NCBI GenBank assembly: GCA_050946655.1
Contig: JBMNVE010000059.1
Coordinates: forward strand, 1-10,975
Direction: 5' to 3'
Origin: JAXGRD01 sp050946655
GTDB lineage: Bacteria > Bacillota > Clostridia > Peptostreptococcales > Anaerovoracaceae
DNA length: 10,975 nucleotides
In this document: one piece after another, positions 1 through 7,209 of the stretch
Numbering within the stretch: position 1 is the first letter of the stretch
How the letters are laid out: every line of letters starts with the position of its first letter
Translations under genes and position numbers: made by a program
The notes under the pieces: generated by a model
Told to the model about the DNA's origin: nothing
Seen by the model: only the letters and a program-made list of their open reading frames with translations
Database searches by the model: none

Positions 1-2663
1 CGTCTCAATGCTCCCGCTCCTGTAGCGCCTGCCGCTACCAATAGCATCAGGCCGCTGGCCATCAGGCTGTTGTCGCCTGTCTTGGGAGTGGTTCCCTTAG
101 TAGCCGTTTTGGTGACAGTTCCTGCAGCCCCGGGCTTAGTTGTTCCTCCATCAGGAGTGGTATCAACCGGTGGCTTTGGTGTGATTGCTTTAGGCTCTAC
201 GGTGACCTGGAATTCCGCCACCATTTCGCCGTCTGCTGTTTCCACCGAGATTGTTGCGGTGCCCACACCTTTTGCGGTGAGCTGGGCGGTAGTGGCAATG
301 TCGGCGGATCTTACACCGGCATTGGTAGGCTTAGTGATATCGACGACCTTCTTATCGCTGGAAGTCCAGAACAGCTGCGTTTCAGGTCCGAAATAATCGG
401 CGGTCGCTGTAGCGGTATCTCCTACTTTCATCTTGGTGATCTTGGAAGTGATCAACAGGCCGGGGACAGTGATGACACATTCATCGGTGTGGCCACCGTC
501 CTTTGTGGTCACTGTAATGGTCGCCTTCCCCGGAGCGATAGCGGTTACTGTGCCGTCCGCAGCTACGGTAGCTACCTTCTCATCGGAGGATGACCATGTA
601 ACACCTTTGTTCTCTGCATTTTCTGGGGTCACTGTTGCTTTCAGTTCCTCAGTAGATCCCACAGGAACCGTAGCATCAGCTTTGTCCAGGGACACACCGG
701 TAACGGCCACAGGGTTCACTTTCACTTGGAAGGAATTGATTATTTTACCATCCTTAGTTGCTATAAAAATGGTTGCTGTTCCAACCGAGTTTCCGGTGAT
801 CTCGGCCGTAGTCTGCTTATCTGCAGATTTTACACTAGCATTGGTTGGGTTTCCTACGCTGGCTACGGCGCTATTGCCGGAGGACCATACCAAGTCCGTC
901 TCAGGGCCAAAGTAGTCTGCAGATGCAGAAGAGGTTTCTCCTACAAACAGACTATCAACTGTTGAGGTAAGGACGAGCCCCGGTACGGTAACGTTGCACT
1001 GATCTGTAAATTCCCCATCAGTCGTGGTGGCTGTAATGGTCGCCTTCCCCGGAGCGATAGCCTTTACTGTGCCGTCCGCAGCTACGGTAGCCACCTTCTC
1101 ATCGGAGGATGTCCATTTGACAGTCTTATCTGTGGCATTCGCCGGACTTACTGTGGCTTTCAGCACCTCAGTAGATCCCATAGGAACCGTAGCATCAGCT
1201 TTGTCCAAGGATACACCGGTAACGGCCACAGGGTTCACTTTTACCTGGAAGGTTTTAACTAGCTTGCCGTCCTTTGTTTCTACAGCAATTGTTGCAGTTC
1301 CAACCGAATTTCCCGTGATCTCGGCCGTAGTTTTCTTGTCCGCGGATTTCACTGTGGCGTTGGTTGGATTCCCTACGCTGGCTATTGCACTGTTGCTGGA
1401 AGACCATACCAAATCTGTCTCGGGCCCAAAGTAGTCAGCAGCTACCGTGGCTGTATCTCCTACAAATAAGCTTGTAACTGTAGAAGTAAGAACGAATCCG
1501 GGCACGGTGACTGCACATTCAGCGGTGAATCCGCCGTTCTTTGAGGTGGCTGTAATGGTCGCCTTCCCCGGAGAAACAGCGGTGACCGTACCATCCTCCC
1601 CTACGGTAGCTACATTCTCATCTGAAGAGGACCAGAGGACCTTCTTTACCGTTGCGTCTTCCGGTGCTAAGGTTGCATTTAATTTTTCGGTGCTGCCTTC
1701 AGGAATGACAGTTTCCGTTTTAGACAGCGATACACTGGTCACGGGGATGATGGGCTCCGTCTTCAGTGTAAAGCGCATGGGATGCATCGTCCCTACGGTA
1801 GGATTCTTGTGTGCTTCATCCATGTACACCGCTGTTTGTCCGGGTTTTTCCGGTGGCGTGTTGGGTATATAGGTCTGATAGAGGTATTCCCTGTACTGGG
1901 ACTCCTTATACTTATTTGCCTCGTAGTAGATTCTCTCAGGGTCTGCAGGATCGTCGGAAATTCTTTGGTAGTAACCTGTACCGTCCTCGCTGATCATATT
2001 AACTACACCGTTGTTACAGATAAAGCCCTGGGCAAAGGCGAACTCATAGGTGTGCCCCGGTTCAAAAGTTAATGTCATGGGGACAGTCCACCTGTTAACA
2101 GTCCCGGGGAACCCTCCCGGCCCTTGTCCTGAAGGGTCAAATGTGTTCCCGGCTCTGTCCGCCCCGCCTCTGATGGGTGCGCCCACCTTCTGGACCTCTG
2201 CACCATTGTCGACTATATTTCCGGCTAAGGAAACCCGCTCGCCATCCTTGTACAGGATGATAAAGGGCTCCGGATTCTCTGCCGTATTGCCGGCGATATT
2301 GCCCGGGTTTCTGTCTACATAGGCATTCATATAGTAGATGATGGGGTCGCCGTTTTCGTCTACTACAGGAATCTTTTCCTGATGACCGTTGGTGATGCCG
2401 GTAAAGATGGCACACCAATTGTGATTATCGTATTGGCTGGAGAGCCAAGTGAGCCCTCCCGGCTCTTTCCCGTTGAGATCAATGCCAAAACCTCTTGGGA
2501 AGGCTTCATTCACTCCGCCACCTGTGCCGCCACCTCCCGATGGAGCCTCCTTAAACGGGTTTACTCTTGCATCTGCTGTTGCCGGCAATAAAGCCAGAAC
2601 CAGCAAGATTGCCAGAACCGCTGTAGAGATCCTTTTAAAGGACCTTTTTCTTATAGATTGCAA
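1..2663 (-). CDS. Large secreted surface protein with six Big_2-like Ig modules and TPKTG sorting-type signal (3' end outside window)
   Basis: Open from 2663 to the window edge (887 full codons, no stop). The TTG at 2663 is preferred because GGAGG lies 8 nt upstream. An in-frame ATG at 2690 has no ribosome site and would only add a charged stretch before the signal peptide. In order: signal peptide (1-31, basic start, Leu-rich core, TADA cleavage region); Gly-rich spacer (42-50); unrecognised domain (about 58-302) homologous to the N-terminus of the protein encoded at 7992-9872; three 173-residue repeats (306-824), each with an 84-residue and an 89-residue Ig-like module; Pro/Thr/Gly-rich linker; TPKTGD at 859-864, a hydrophobic stretch and Arg at the edge. 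TPKTG departs from LPXTG by Thr for Leu, a known sort of variation in clostridial sorting signals. The family role is adhesion or surface-layer structure; the exact function is unknown. It is transcribed divergently from the MoxR operon. Confidence 0.92.
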   Translation of the reverse strand, partial: MQSIRKRSFKRISTAVLAILLVLALLPATADARVNPFKEAPSGGGGTGGGVNEAFPRGFGIDLNGKEPGGLTWLSSQYDNHNWCAIFTGITNGHQEKIPVVDENGDPIIYYMNAYVDRNPGNIAGNTAENPEPFIILYKDGERVSLAGNIVDNGAEVQKVGAPIRGGADRAGNTFDPSGQGPGGFPGTVNRWTVPMTLTFEPGHTYEFAFAQGFICNNGVVNMISEDGTGYYQRISDDPADPERIYYEANKYKESQYREYLYQTYIPNTPPEKPGQTAVYMDEAHKNPTVGTMHPMRFTLKTEPIIPVTSVSLSKTETVIPEGSTEKLNATLAPEDATVKKVLWSSSDENVATVGEDGTVTAVSPGKATITATSKNGGFTAECAVTVPGFVLTSTVTSLFVGDTATVAADYFGPETDLVWSSSNSAIASVGNPTNATVKSADKKTTAEITGNSVGTATIAVETKDGKLVKTFQVKVNPVAVTGVSLDKADATVPMGSTEVLKATVSPANATDKTVKWTSSDEKVATVAADGTVKAIAPGKATITATTTDGEFTDQCNVTVPGLVLTSTVDSLFVGETSSASADYFGPETDLVWSSGNSAVASVGNPTNASVKSADKQTTAEITGNSVGTATIFIATKDGKIINSFQVKVNPVAVTGVSLDKADATVPVGSTEELKATVTPENAENKGVTWSSSDEKVATVAADGTVTAIAPGKATITVTTKDGGHTDECVITVPGLLITSKITKMKVGDTATATADYFGPETQLFWTSSDKKVVDITKPTNAGVRSADIATTAQLTAKGVGTATISVETADGEMVAEFQVTVEPKAITPKPPVDTTPDGGTTKPGAAGTVTKTATKGTTPKTGDNSLMASGLMLLVAAGATGAGALR
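192..1748 (-). repeat. Three tandem 519-bp coding repeats (paired Ig-like modules)
   Basis: Repeat 1 is 1230-1748, repeat 2 is 711-1229 and repeat 3 is 192-710, in coding order. Each is exactly 173 codons. Each has module A (84 residues: a WSSSDE..VATV core, then GTV.A..PGKATIT and ending TVPG), typical of Big_2. Each then has module B (89 residues, with DYFGPET, PTNA.V.SAD and GTATI), a more diverged Ig-like form. Every A module carries one Cys near its end. Repeats 1 and 2 share almost all of module B, and repeats 2 and 3 share almost all of module A, including long runs of identical DNA. Repeat 3 module B is the most diverged. The pattern suggests recent unequal duplication or gene conversion. 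Confidence 0.93.
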
Positions 2664-2671
2664 CTTTAGTT

Positions 2672-2676
2672 CCTCC
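2672..2676 (-). promoter_or_regulatory. Ribosome binding site that sets a TTG start
   Basis: On the minus strand, GGAGG is followed by 8 nt and then TTG at 2663. The competing ATG at 2690 is preceded by AT-rich sequence with no purine-rich site. This decides the start of the large surface protein. Confidence 0.75.
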
Positions 2677-2730
2677 CTTTCTCTATCCATTCGTTATTCA
2701 AACTGAAAAATAATGATTTTTTACAAATCG

Positions 2731-2759
2731 ATTTTATCTTTTTTTTCAGGATAATTCAA
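2731..2759 (-). promoter_or_regulatory. Candidate sigma-A promoter for the large surface protein
   Basis: Minus strand: -35 TTGAAT (2759-2754), 17-nt spacer, -10 TAAAAT (2736-2731). The -35 matches consensus at 4 of 6 positions and the -10 at 5 of 6. Transcription would begin near 2724, giving a leader of about 60 nt to the TTG start. The spacer contains a run of eight A on this strand (2739-2746). Confidence 0.6.
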
Positions 2760-2772
2760 GGGTATTCCTTGA
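2756..2772. repeat. Short hairpin overlapping the divergent operator
   Basis: TCAAGG (2756-2761) and CCTTGA (2767-2772) are perfect 6-bp inverted arms around a 5-nt loop. They overlap the -35 box of the minus-strand promoter and the left arm of the larger inverted repeat, so the two pairings exclude each other as nucleic-acid structures. It may equally be a second protein-binding half-site or chance. Confidence 0.3.
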
Positions 2773-2789
2773 GAAATCACGAGGAATAC
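2762..2789. promoter_or_regulatory. Candidate operator: 8-bp inverted repeat between divergent promoters
   Basis: GTATTCCT (2762-2769) and AGGAATAC (2782-2789) are exact reverse complements separated by 12 nt, with arm centres 20 bp apart, about two helical turns. The repeat lies just beyond the minus-strand -35 (2754-2759) and ends 9 nt before the plus-strand -35 (2799-2804). A bound dimeric regulator could control the surface protein and the MoxR operon together. No second copy of the full repeat was noticed in the window, and no regulator gene is present. Confidence 0.5.
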
Positions 2790-2798
2790 AAAAATGGT

Positions 2799-2827
2799 TT
2801 GTTATTTCCGGAGCAAAGGGGTAAAAT
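2799..2827 (+). promoter_or_regulatory. Candidate sigma-A promoter for the MoxR operon
   Basis: -35 TTGTTA (2799-2804), 17-nt spacer, -10 TAAAAT (2822-2827). Transcription would begin near 2834. That gives a leader of about 38 nt to the ATG at 2872, but leaves only about 8 nt before the alternative ATG at 2842, which supports the later start. Confidence 0.6.
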
Positions 2828-2859
2828 GCTCATTGTAACTGATGAGTACTTCGTTGAGT

Positions 2860-2865
2860 AAGGAG
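2860..2865 (+). promoter_or_regulatory. Ribosome binding site that sets the MoxR start
   Basis: AAGGAG followed by 6 nt and ATG at 2872. The longer in-frame start at 2842 has no ribosome site at a usable distance. Confidence 0.75.
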
Positions 2866-2871
2866 AAGAAA

Positions 2872-3813
2872 ATGCGTGAAGTTGTAAAGGCCATTGTGGA
2901 TGAAGTGAAGAAGGTCATCGTAGGAAAAGATGATGTGATTGAAAAGGTTTTGATGGTCATCCTTGCCGGAGGACATATCTTGTTGGAAGATGTGCCCGGA
3001 GTGGGAAAGACCCAACTGGCACTCTCCTTTTCAAAGGCAATGGTCCTGGACTACAAACGGATCCAGTTCACGCCGGACACTATGGCCAGCGATATCACCG
3101 GATTCAGCATATACAATAAGAGCAAGGATACATTTGAGTATAAAGAGGGCGCGGCATTGTGTAACCTATTCTTGGCAGACGAGATCAACAGGACATCGGC
3201 AAAGACCCAAGCGGCGCTACTGGAGGTCATGGAGGAACACGGGATGACCGTGGACGGCATCACCCATAAAACACCGGAGCCGTTCATTTGCATTGCCACA
3301 CAAAATTCCTTGGGCAGTGCCGGAACTCAAAAACTTCCCGATTCCCAGTTGGATAGATTCATGGTCAAGCTGAGCATGGGCTATCCGGACATCGACAGCC
3401 AGGTGGATATCATCAAGCAGCGACAGGGAAGGAACCCCCTTAACGCCGTTGTGCCTGTGGTGGAAACCCAAGAGATCCTGGAGATGAAAGAAGCTGTATC
3501 CAAAGTCCACGCCGAAGACGATGTGATCCGATATGCGTCGGAGCTATGTGCGGCTACGAGAAATATTGAAGTAGTGGAGCAGGGGGTCAGTCCCAGAGCA
3601 GTCATCGCCCTTGTGCAACTGGCCAGAGCCCATGCCTTCGTTAACGGGAGAGATTATGTGATCCCCGAAGATATCAGTGATATCTTTGTCGATGTATGTG
3701 CTCATCGAATTGTTTTGACAGCAAAAGCCAGAATCCGAAAAGAAACGGAAGCCGACATTCTACGAGAAACCCTTAGTACCATACAAGCTCCGTTATTATC
3801 GGGAGATAAATAA
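2872..3813 (+). CDS. MoxR-family AAA+ ATPase
   Basis: This is a cytoplasmic chaperone-like ATPase of the MoxR type (AAA_3 plus a C-terminal lid), 313 residues from ATG 2872, the usual size. An ATG at 2842 would add ten residues but lacks a ribosome site. Positions counted from 2842: Walker A GVGKT at 53-57 within the MoxR-typical LLEDVPGVGKT; Walker B with DEINR at 113-117; sensor-1 region ATQN at 152-155; LPDSQLDRF at 165-173; sensor-2 motif SPRA at 250-253. All ATPase motifs look intact. MoxR proteins usually work with a DUF58/vWA partner to remodel or mature other proteins. Here the stop TAA overlaps the next ATG by one base (TAATG), so it is the first gene of a coupled operon with the DUF58 and transglutaminase-like genes. 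Confidence 0.96.
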   Translation: MREVVKAIVDEVKKVIVGKDDVIEKVLMVILAGGHILLEDVPGVGKTQLALSFSKAMVLDYKRIQFTPDTMASDITGFSIYNKSKDTFEYKEGAALCNLFLADEINRTSAKTQAALLEVMEEHGMTVDGITHKTPEPFICIATQNSLGSAGTQKLPDSQLDRFMVKLSMGYPDIDSQVDIIKQRQGRNPLNAVVPVVETQEILEMKEAVSKVHAEDDVIRYASELCAATRNIEVVEQGVSPRAVIALVQLARAHAFVNGRDYVIPEDISDIFVDVCAHRIVLTAKARIRKETEADILRETLSTIQAPLLSGDK

Positions 3814-4886
3814 TGATACGCAACAGGATCATATACTTTATATTGTTCCTTTTGGGCGTCTTGATATTTGTTTTGACCAATACCTACCATACGCTGTTGC
3901 TGTTGTTGGTAATTATTGTTTTGCCCGTACTGTCCTTCTCTCTGCTGTTTCTTTCCAAAGGAGGTCTAAAGATACAGGTTGACCTGCCCATATCCATGGA
4001 GAGAGGAGGAGAAACCGTATTCTATTGCCATTTGACCAATGGATCTTTCTTCCCCATTGCAAGGGTAGTCATGGAAATTTCTTGGCTGAATCAACTGACT
4101 TATTCCAGTGGTAGCCAGCGGATACGGGCATCCATTGGCGGAAAGCAAAGTGAGAGACTGATTTTGGAGATCAATAGCCCTGCCTGTGGAGCGACCCTGT
4201 TCAGCGTGGACAAGATCCGAGTGTTGGATGTGTTGGGGTTGTTTGCATTTAAAGTCTCTCCCCCCGGGGATAAGGCCACGGTAGTTTATCCCAGCCTCTC
4301 CTCTGTGGAAACAGGCATAGATAAGTCGGTAGAGACCCTGGGAGAAGGCGTCAAGTACTCGACGGAGAAGAGCGGATTTGATGTCAGCGAGATTTTTTCT
4401 CTTAAAGAATACGTTCCCGGGGATGAGGTGAGAAAGATCCACTGGAAACTTTCATCCAAGCTGGATAAACCCATTGTGCGAGAGTTCAGCCTTCCCCTGA
4501 ATTACTCGGTCTTCCTGCTGATCGAACTGGTGAGAGATGAAGAACCTTTGATGAACAAGAGCGTGGAGACCTTCTTTTCTCTTTCTCGATCCCTTCTGGA
4601 GGAAGGGATCAACCACAACATCGCTTGGTACGACGGAGGTGAAAGTCTGTTCCATGTGAGAGGCCTAGATACCTTTGAGGACCTGGAATACGTTATGGCG
4701 GATCTTCTTACATCCTTTTCTTATGAAGAGCCAACTCTTGCCGTGGAGCACTACATTTTAGAAAACTATATCAGTCCGCATTCTACCTTGATTTATATTA
4801 CCTCTAAGCCAAATCCGGAAAAAATGCACGAAATTCGAATGGTCCAGCCGGTGCAATTGATGGAGATAAAGGGAGAAGACAGATGA
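3813..4886 (+). CDS. DUF58 membrane protein (MoxR partner)
   Basis: 357 residues. Two hydrophobic helices (about 5-22 and 27-48) anchor the N-terminus. A beta-rich segment follows, then the DUF58 signature at about 198-224: KEYVPGDEVRKIHWK followed by KPIVREF, matching the family pattern Y-PGD--R-I-W-...-vRe. The region after it should be the vWA-like fold, but the usual DxSxS metal site is not evident. The expected strand reads LLIELVRDEE (235-244), so metal binding may be lost. The gene overlaps MoxR by one base and the next gene by four bases (ATGA), with GGGAG placed 7 nt before that next start. By family precedent it links the cytoplasmic MoxR ATPase to the membrane transglutaminase-like protein; this is inferred from context. 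Confidence 0.94.
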   Translation: MIRNRIIYFILFLLGVLIFVLTNTYHTLLLLLVIIVLPVLSFSLLFLSKGGLKIQVDLPISMERGGETVFYCHLTNGSFFPIARVVMEISWLNQLTYSSGSQRIRASIGGKQSERLILEINSPACGATLFSVDKIRVLDVLGLFAFKVSPPGDKATVVYPSLSSVETGIDKSVETLGEGVKYSTEKSGFDVSEIFSLKEYVPGDEVRKIHWKLSSKLDKPIVREFSLPLNYSVFLLIELVRDEEPLMNKSVETFFSLSRSLLEEGINHNIAWYDGGESLFHVRGLDTFEDLEYVMADLLTSFSYEEPTLAVEHYILENYISPHSTLIYITSKPNPEKMHEIRMVQPVQLMEIKGEDR

Positions 4887-7195
4887 GTACCGTAGTCAAT
4901 ATCCGGAAATCGGAAGTTGAAAAAACCGGAACGGCTTTACCGGAGATCTTGTTATGCGTTCTGTTATCTTTAGGATTCTTTGCTACCCTTTTTTCTATGT
5001 TCCGGAATCCCATGGGAAATATCCTGACATTGTGCCTGGTCGTGACCTTGCCGGTATTGATGTACTTTCTTGTGAAATGGCCCGCAGCAGGAAAATATGT
5101 GATGTTTTATACCCCGGCTATTGTTGCGGTATACGGGATCGTTTTCCACAAGAGCATGTGGAACGGAATGATGGTGGTAGTCAATGCTCTCCTTGAGCGG
5201 GTCAATGAGGAGAGCCATGGAGGGTATGTCCCCTTTGAAATCGTGGGAGGGGAAAGCAGCAAGGCTGCTCAGGCGGCCATGTTTTTGGTGCCACTCATCA
5301 TGCTGATCGCCGCTGCCATCGCCCATAGTGTAGAGAGGAAAGAACCCGGGGTTGCCTTTTTCTTTCTGATGACCCCTCTAGTTGCAGCACTTTTGCTGAA
5401 AGGCACTCCCGCGCTGCTTCCATTTTTCTTACTGATCTCCGCTATGATTTGGTTATTTATCCACAGCTTGGATAAGGTGAGAAAGCAAGGGAGGCTCTTG
5501 CCCCTACTTATTCTAGCTCCATTGGTGCTGATCTTCCTGGTCTATGCTCTGGTTTTCCCCGTAGCCGGATACACTCCGGGAGAAGGGATACAGCAGGCCA
5601 GAGAAGCCTTGATATCGGGAGAAGAAATGCTTCGATATGGGGGGAACGGAATAGCCGGGCTAGCCGAGGGAGATCTGACAAAGACCCAAAGCATCCAATA
5701 TACGGAAGAGCCTGTGCTGAAACTGAAACTGGAAAAACCAACTGTGATTCACCTTCGCGGTTTTGTGGGCTCTAGCTACAAAGAGCAAAGGTGGCAAGAA
5801 GAAAAATCCGGTGCCTACGGAAAGCCCTATATTGGGATATCCAAGTGGCTTGATGACCGGGGGATACGCCCTCAAGCCCAGATGAACAACCTCTTTCGTA
5901 TGGATCCGGAGTTTGAATTTGCCAATGTGGAAGTGGAGGTTCTCAAAGCCAGCAGGAAATATATGTACACCCCCTACGAGGTAGCTACCGTAGGTGACCT
6001 TTCACCGGAGAAGGCCAACTACTCTAAGGATACGACCATCAGGAGCAGAGGGCTCTTGGGAAAGAAAAAATACCAATACAAGGTATTTGTCCCGTCCTTG
6101 GGTGAATATAACAGTGCCAATGCAGAGGCTTGGGTGGCCGGGGTATCGGATGCCCAAGCGTTTGCCTCATTCTCTGAAGCCGAAAAGGTGTATCGTAAAT
6201 TCGTCTACGATACGTACCTGGATGTGCCTAAGTCTGAACAGAAGAATCTGGAAACCCTGGGGGTGGATAAGGTAAGGGGCAAGACGGCCGACTTTGCCAT
6301 TTTCTTCTTAAGGGAGGTATTTACCAAGAATTATGAGTACGACCCTGCTTACAAAGGTGCACCAAAAGGGAAGGATGAACTGGCATATTTTGTGAACAAA
6401 AGCAGGACGGGAAACGATATGCACTTTGCTACAGTAGCCACCCTCTACCTCCGTGAAGCGGGAATTCCGGCCAGGTATGTGGAAGGCTATTATCTCTCCA
6501 AGGAGTATATGCTTTTCTTTGAAGATATGAATAATTTGGATTTGGATGTTCCCGACTCTTTAAACCATGCCTGGGTAGAAATATACGTGGATAACATAGG
6601 TTGGCAGCCCATAGAAGTAATTCCGGGATATTACAATGTTGAGAAGGAGGCCGTAGACTCTAAAGAAGATGCGGATAAAGAAAAAGAGATCGACCAGAAA
6701 ACTTATCCGGATGAGATAGATGTCCAGGTCCCGGGAGAGGAAGAATCCGGTGCAGCTCCCAAAAATCCCTTGGTGGATGTACTGAAGATCCTGCTCCCCA
6801 CCTTGCTGGCCCTTTTGGCCGTCATCACCGGATTCCAGGCCATCGGCAGGTACCGTCTGCGAAAGCGGAAGACTTTATTTGCTCAGGAAGGCAGAAGCTC
6901 TGTTGGGGAAATGTATAAATATATAGGTAGCCTGATGAAATTTGGCGGATTGGAAATCCGAAAGAATGCCGTAGGTGCCATAAAGGGTGCTGGAGAAAAA
7001 TACGATGGGATGACATCAAAGGGATATGAAGAGATATTGGATTTGGTGTATAAGGCCAGATTCAGCAAAGAGGGATTAAGGCCTCAGGAGCATGGAGAAG
7101 TCCTTGTGTATACGGAGGAACTGGCGATTGGGATATATCAAAAAATGAGTCCCCTGAAGAAATTCATCATGCGACGCATTCGGTTCTTGTACTAG
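4883..7195 (+). CDS. Multi-pass membrane protein with extracellular transglutaminase-like domain lacking the catalytic Cys
   Basis: 770 residues. About seven N-terminal helices (20-40, 44-64, 72-89, 131-149, 156-173, 176-194, 204-227), a large outward region (228-632), one more helix (633-655) and a basic cytoplasmic tail (656-770). This is the TgpA-like layout common next to MoxR and DUF58. The transglutaminase core is clear: HFATVATLYLREAGIPARYVEGYY from H514 in two adjoining stretches, HAWVEIYV at 562-569 and GWQPIEVIPG at 573-582. The family normally has G-x-C-x-x-F-A; here residues 510-516 are GNDMHFA, putting Asp512 in place of the nucleophilic Cys. His562 is kept, and Glu578 takes the place of the usual Asp. 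No frameshift or degradation is seen, so the gene appears functional but probably not as a classical enzyme. It is the last gene of the operon and meets the next gene tail to tail after 14 bp, with no clear terminator. Confidence 0.94.
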   Translation: MSTVVNIRKSEVEKTGTALPEILLCVLLSLGFFATLFSMFRNPMGNILTLCLVVTLPVLMYFLVKWPAAGKYVMFYTPAIVAVYGIVFHKSMWNGMMVVVNALLERVNEESHGGYVPFEIVGGESSKAAQAAMFLVPLIMLIAAAIAHSVERKEPGVAFFFLMTPLVAALLLKGTPALLPFFLLISAMIWLFIHSLDKVRKQGRLLPLLILAPLVLIFLVYALVFPVAGYTPGEGIQQAREALISGEEMLRYGGNGIAGLAEGDLTKTQSIQYTEEPVLKLKLEKPTVIHLRGFVGSSYKEQRWQEEKSGAYGKPYIGISKWLDDRGIRPQAQMNNLFRMDPEFEFANVEVEVLKASRKYMYTPYEVATVGDLSPEKANYSKDTTIRSRGLLGKKKYQYKVFVPSLGEYNSANAEAWVAGVSDAQAFASFSEAEKVYRKFVYDTYLDVPKSEQKNLETLGVDKVRGKTADFAIFFLREVFTKNYEYDPAYKGAPKGKDELAYFVNKSRTGNDMHFATVATLYLREAGIPARYVEGYYLSKEYMLFFEDMNNLDLDVPDSLNHAWVEIYVDNIGWQPIEVIPGYYNVEKEAVDSKEDADKEKEIDQKTYPDEIDVQVPGEEESGAAPKNPLVDVLKILLPTLLALLAVITGFQAIGRYRLRKRKTLFAQEGRSSVGEMYKYIGSLMKFGGLEIRKNAVGAIKGAGEKYDGMTSKGYEEILDLVYKARFSKEGLRPQEHGEVLVYTEELAIGIYQKMSPLKKFIMRRIRFLY

Positions 7196-7209
7196 TATTT
7201 TTAGGATGA

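Noticed and set aside
192..1748. Possible CRISPR or transposon repeats
   Set aside because: The repeat period is 519 bp, in frame and protein-coding with Ig motifs, with no short identical repeats, unique spacers, inverted ends or target duplications.
70..2591. A chain of plus-strand open frames of 60-160 codons across the left quarter
   Set aside because: They are antisense shadows of the minus-strand repeat protein. They recur with the 519-bp period, lack ribosome sites and recognisable domains, while the opposite strand has one continuous frame with a signal peptide, Ig modules and a sorting-type signal.
3966..4442. Minus-strand open frame of 158 codons inside the DUF58 gene
   Set aside because: It is antisense to a gene with a clear family signature and operon overlaps; no independent promoter or domain was seen.
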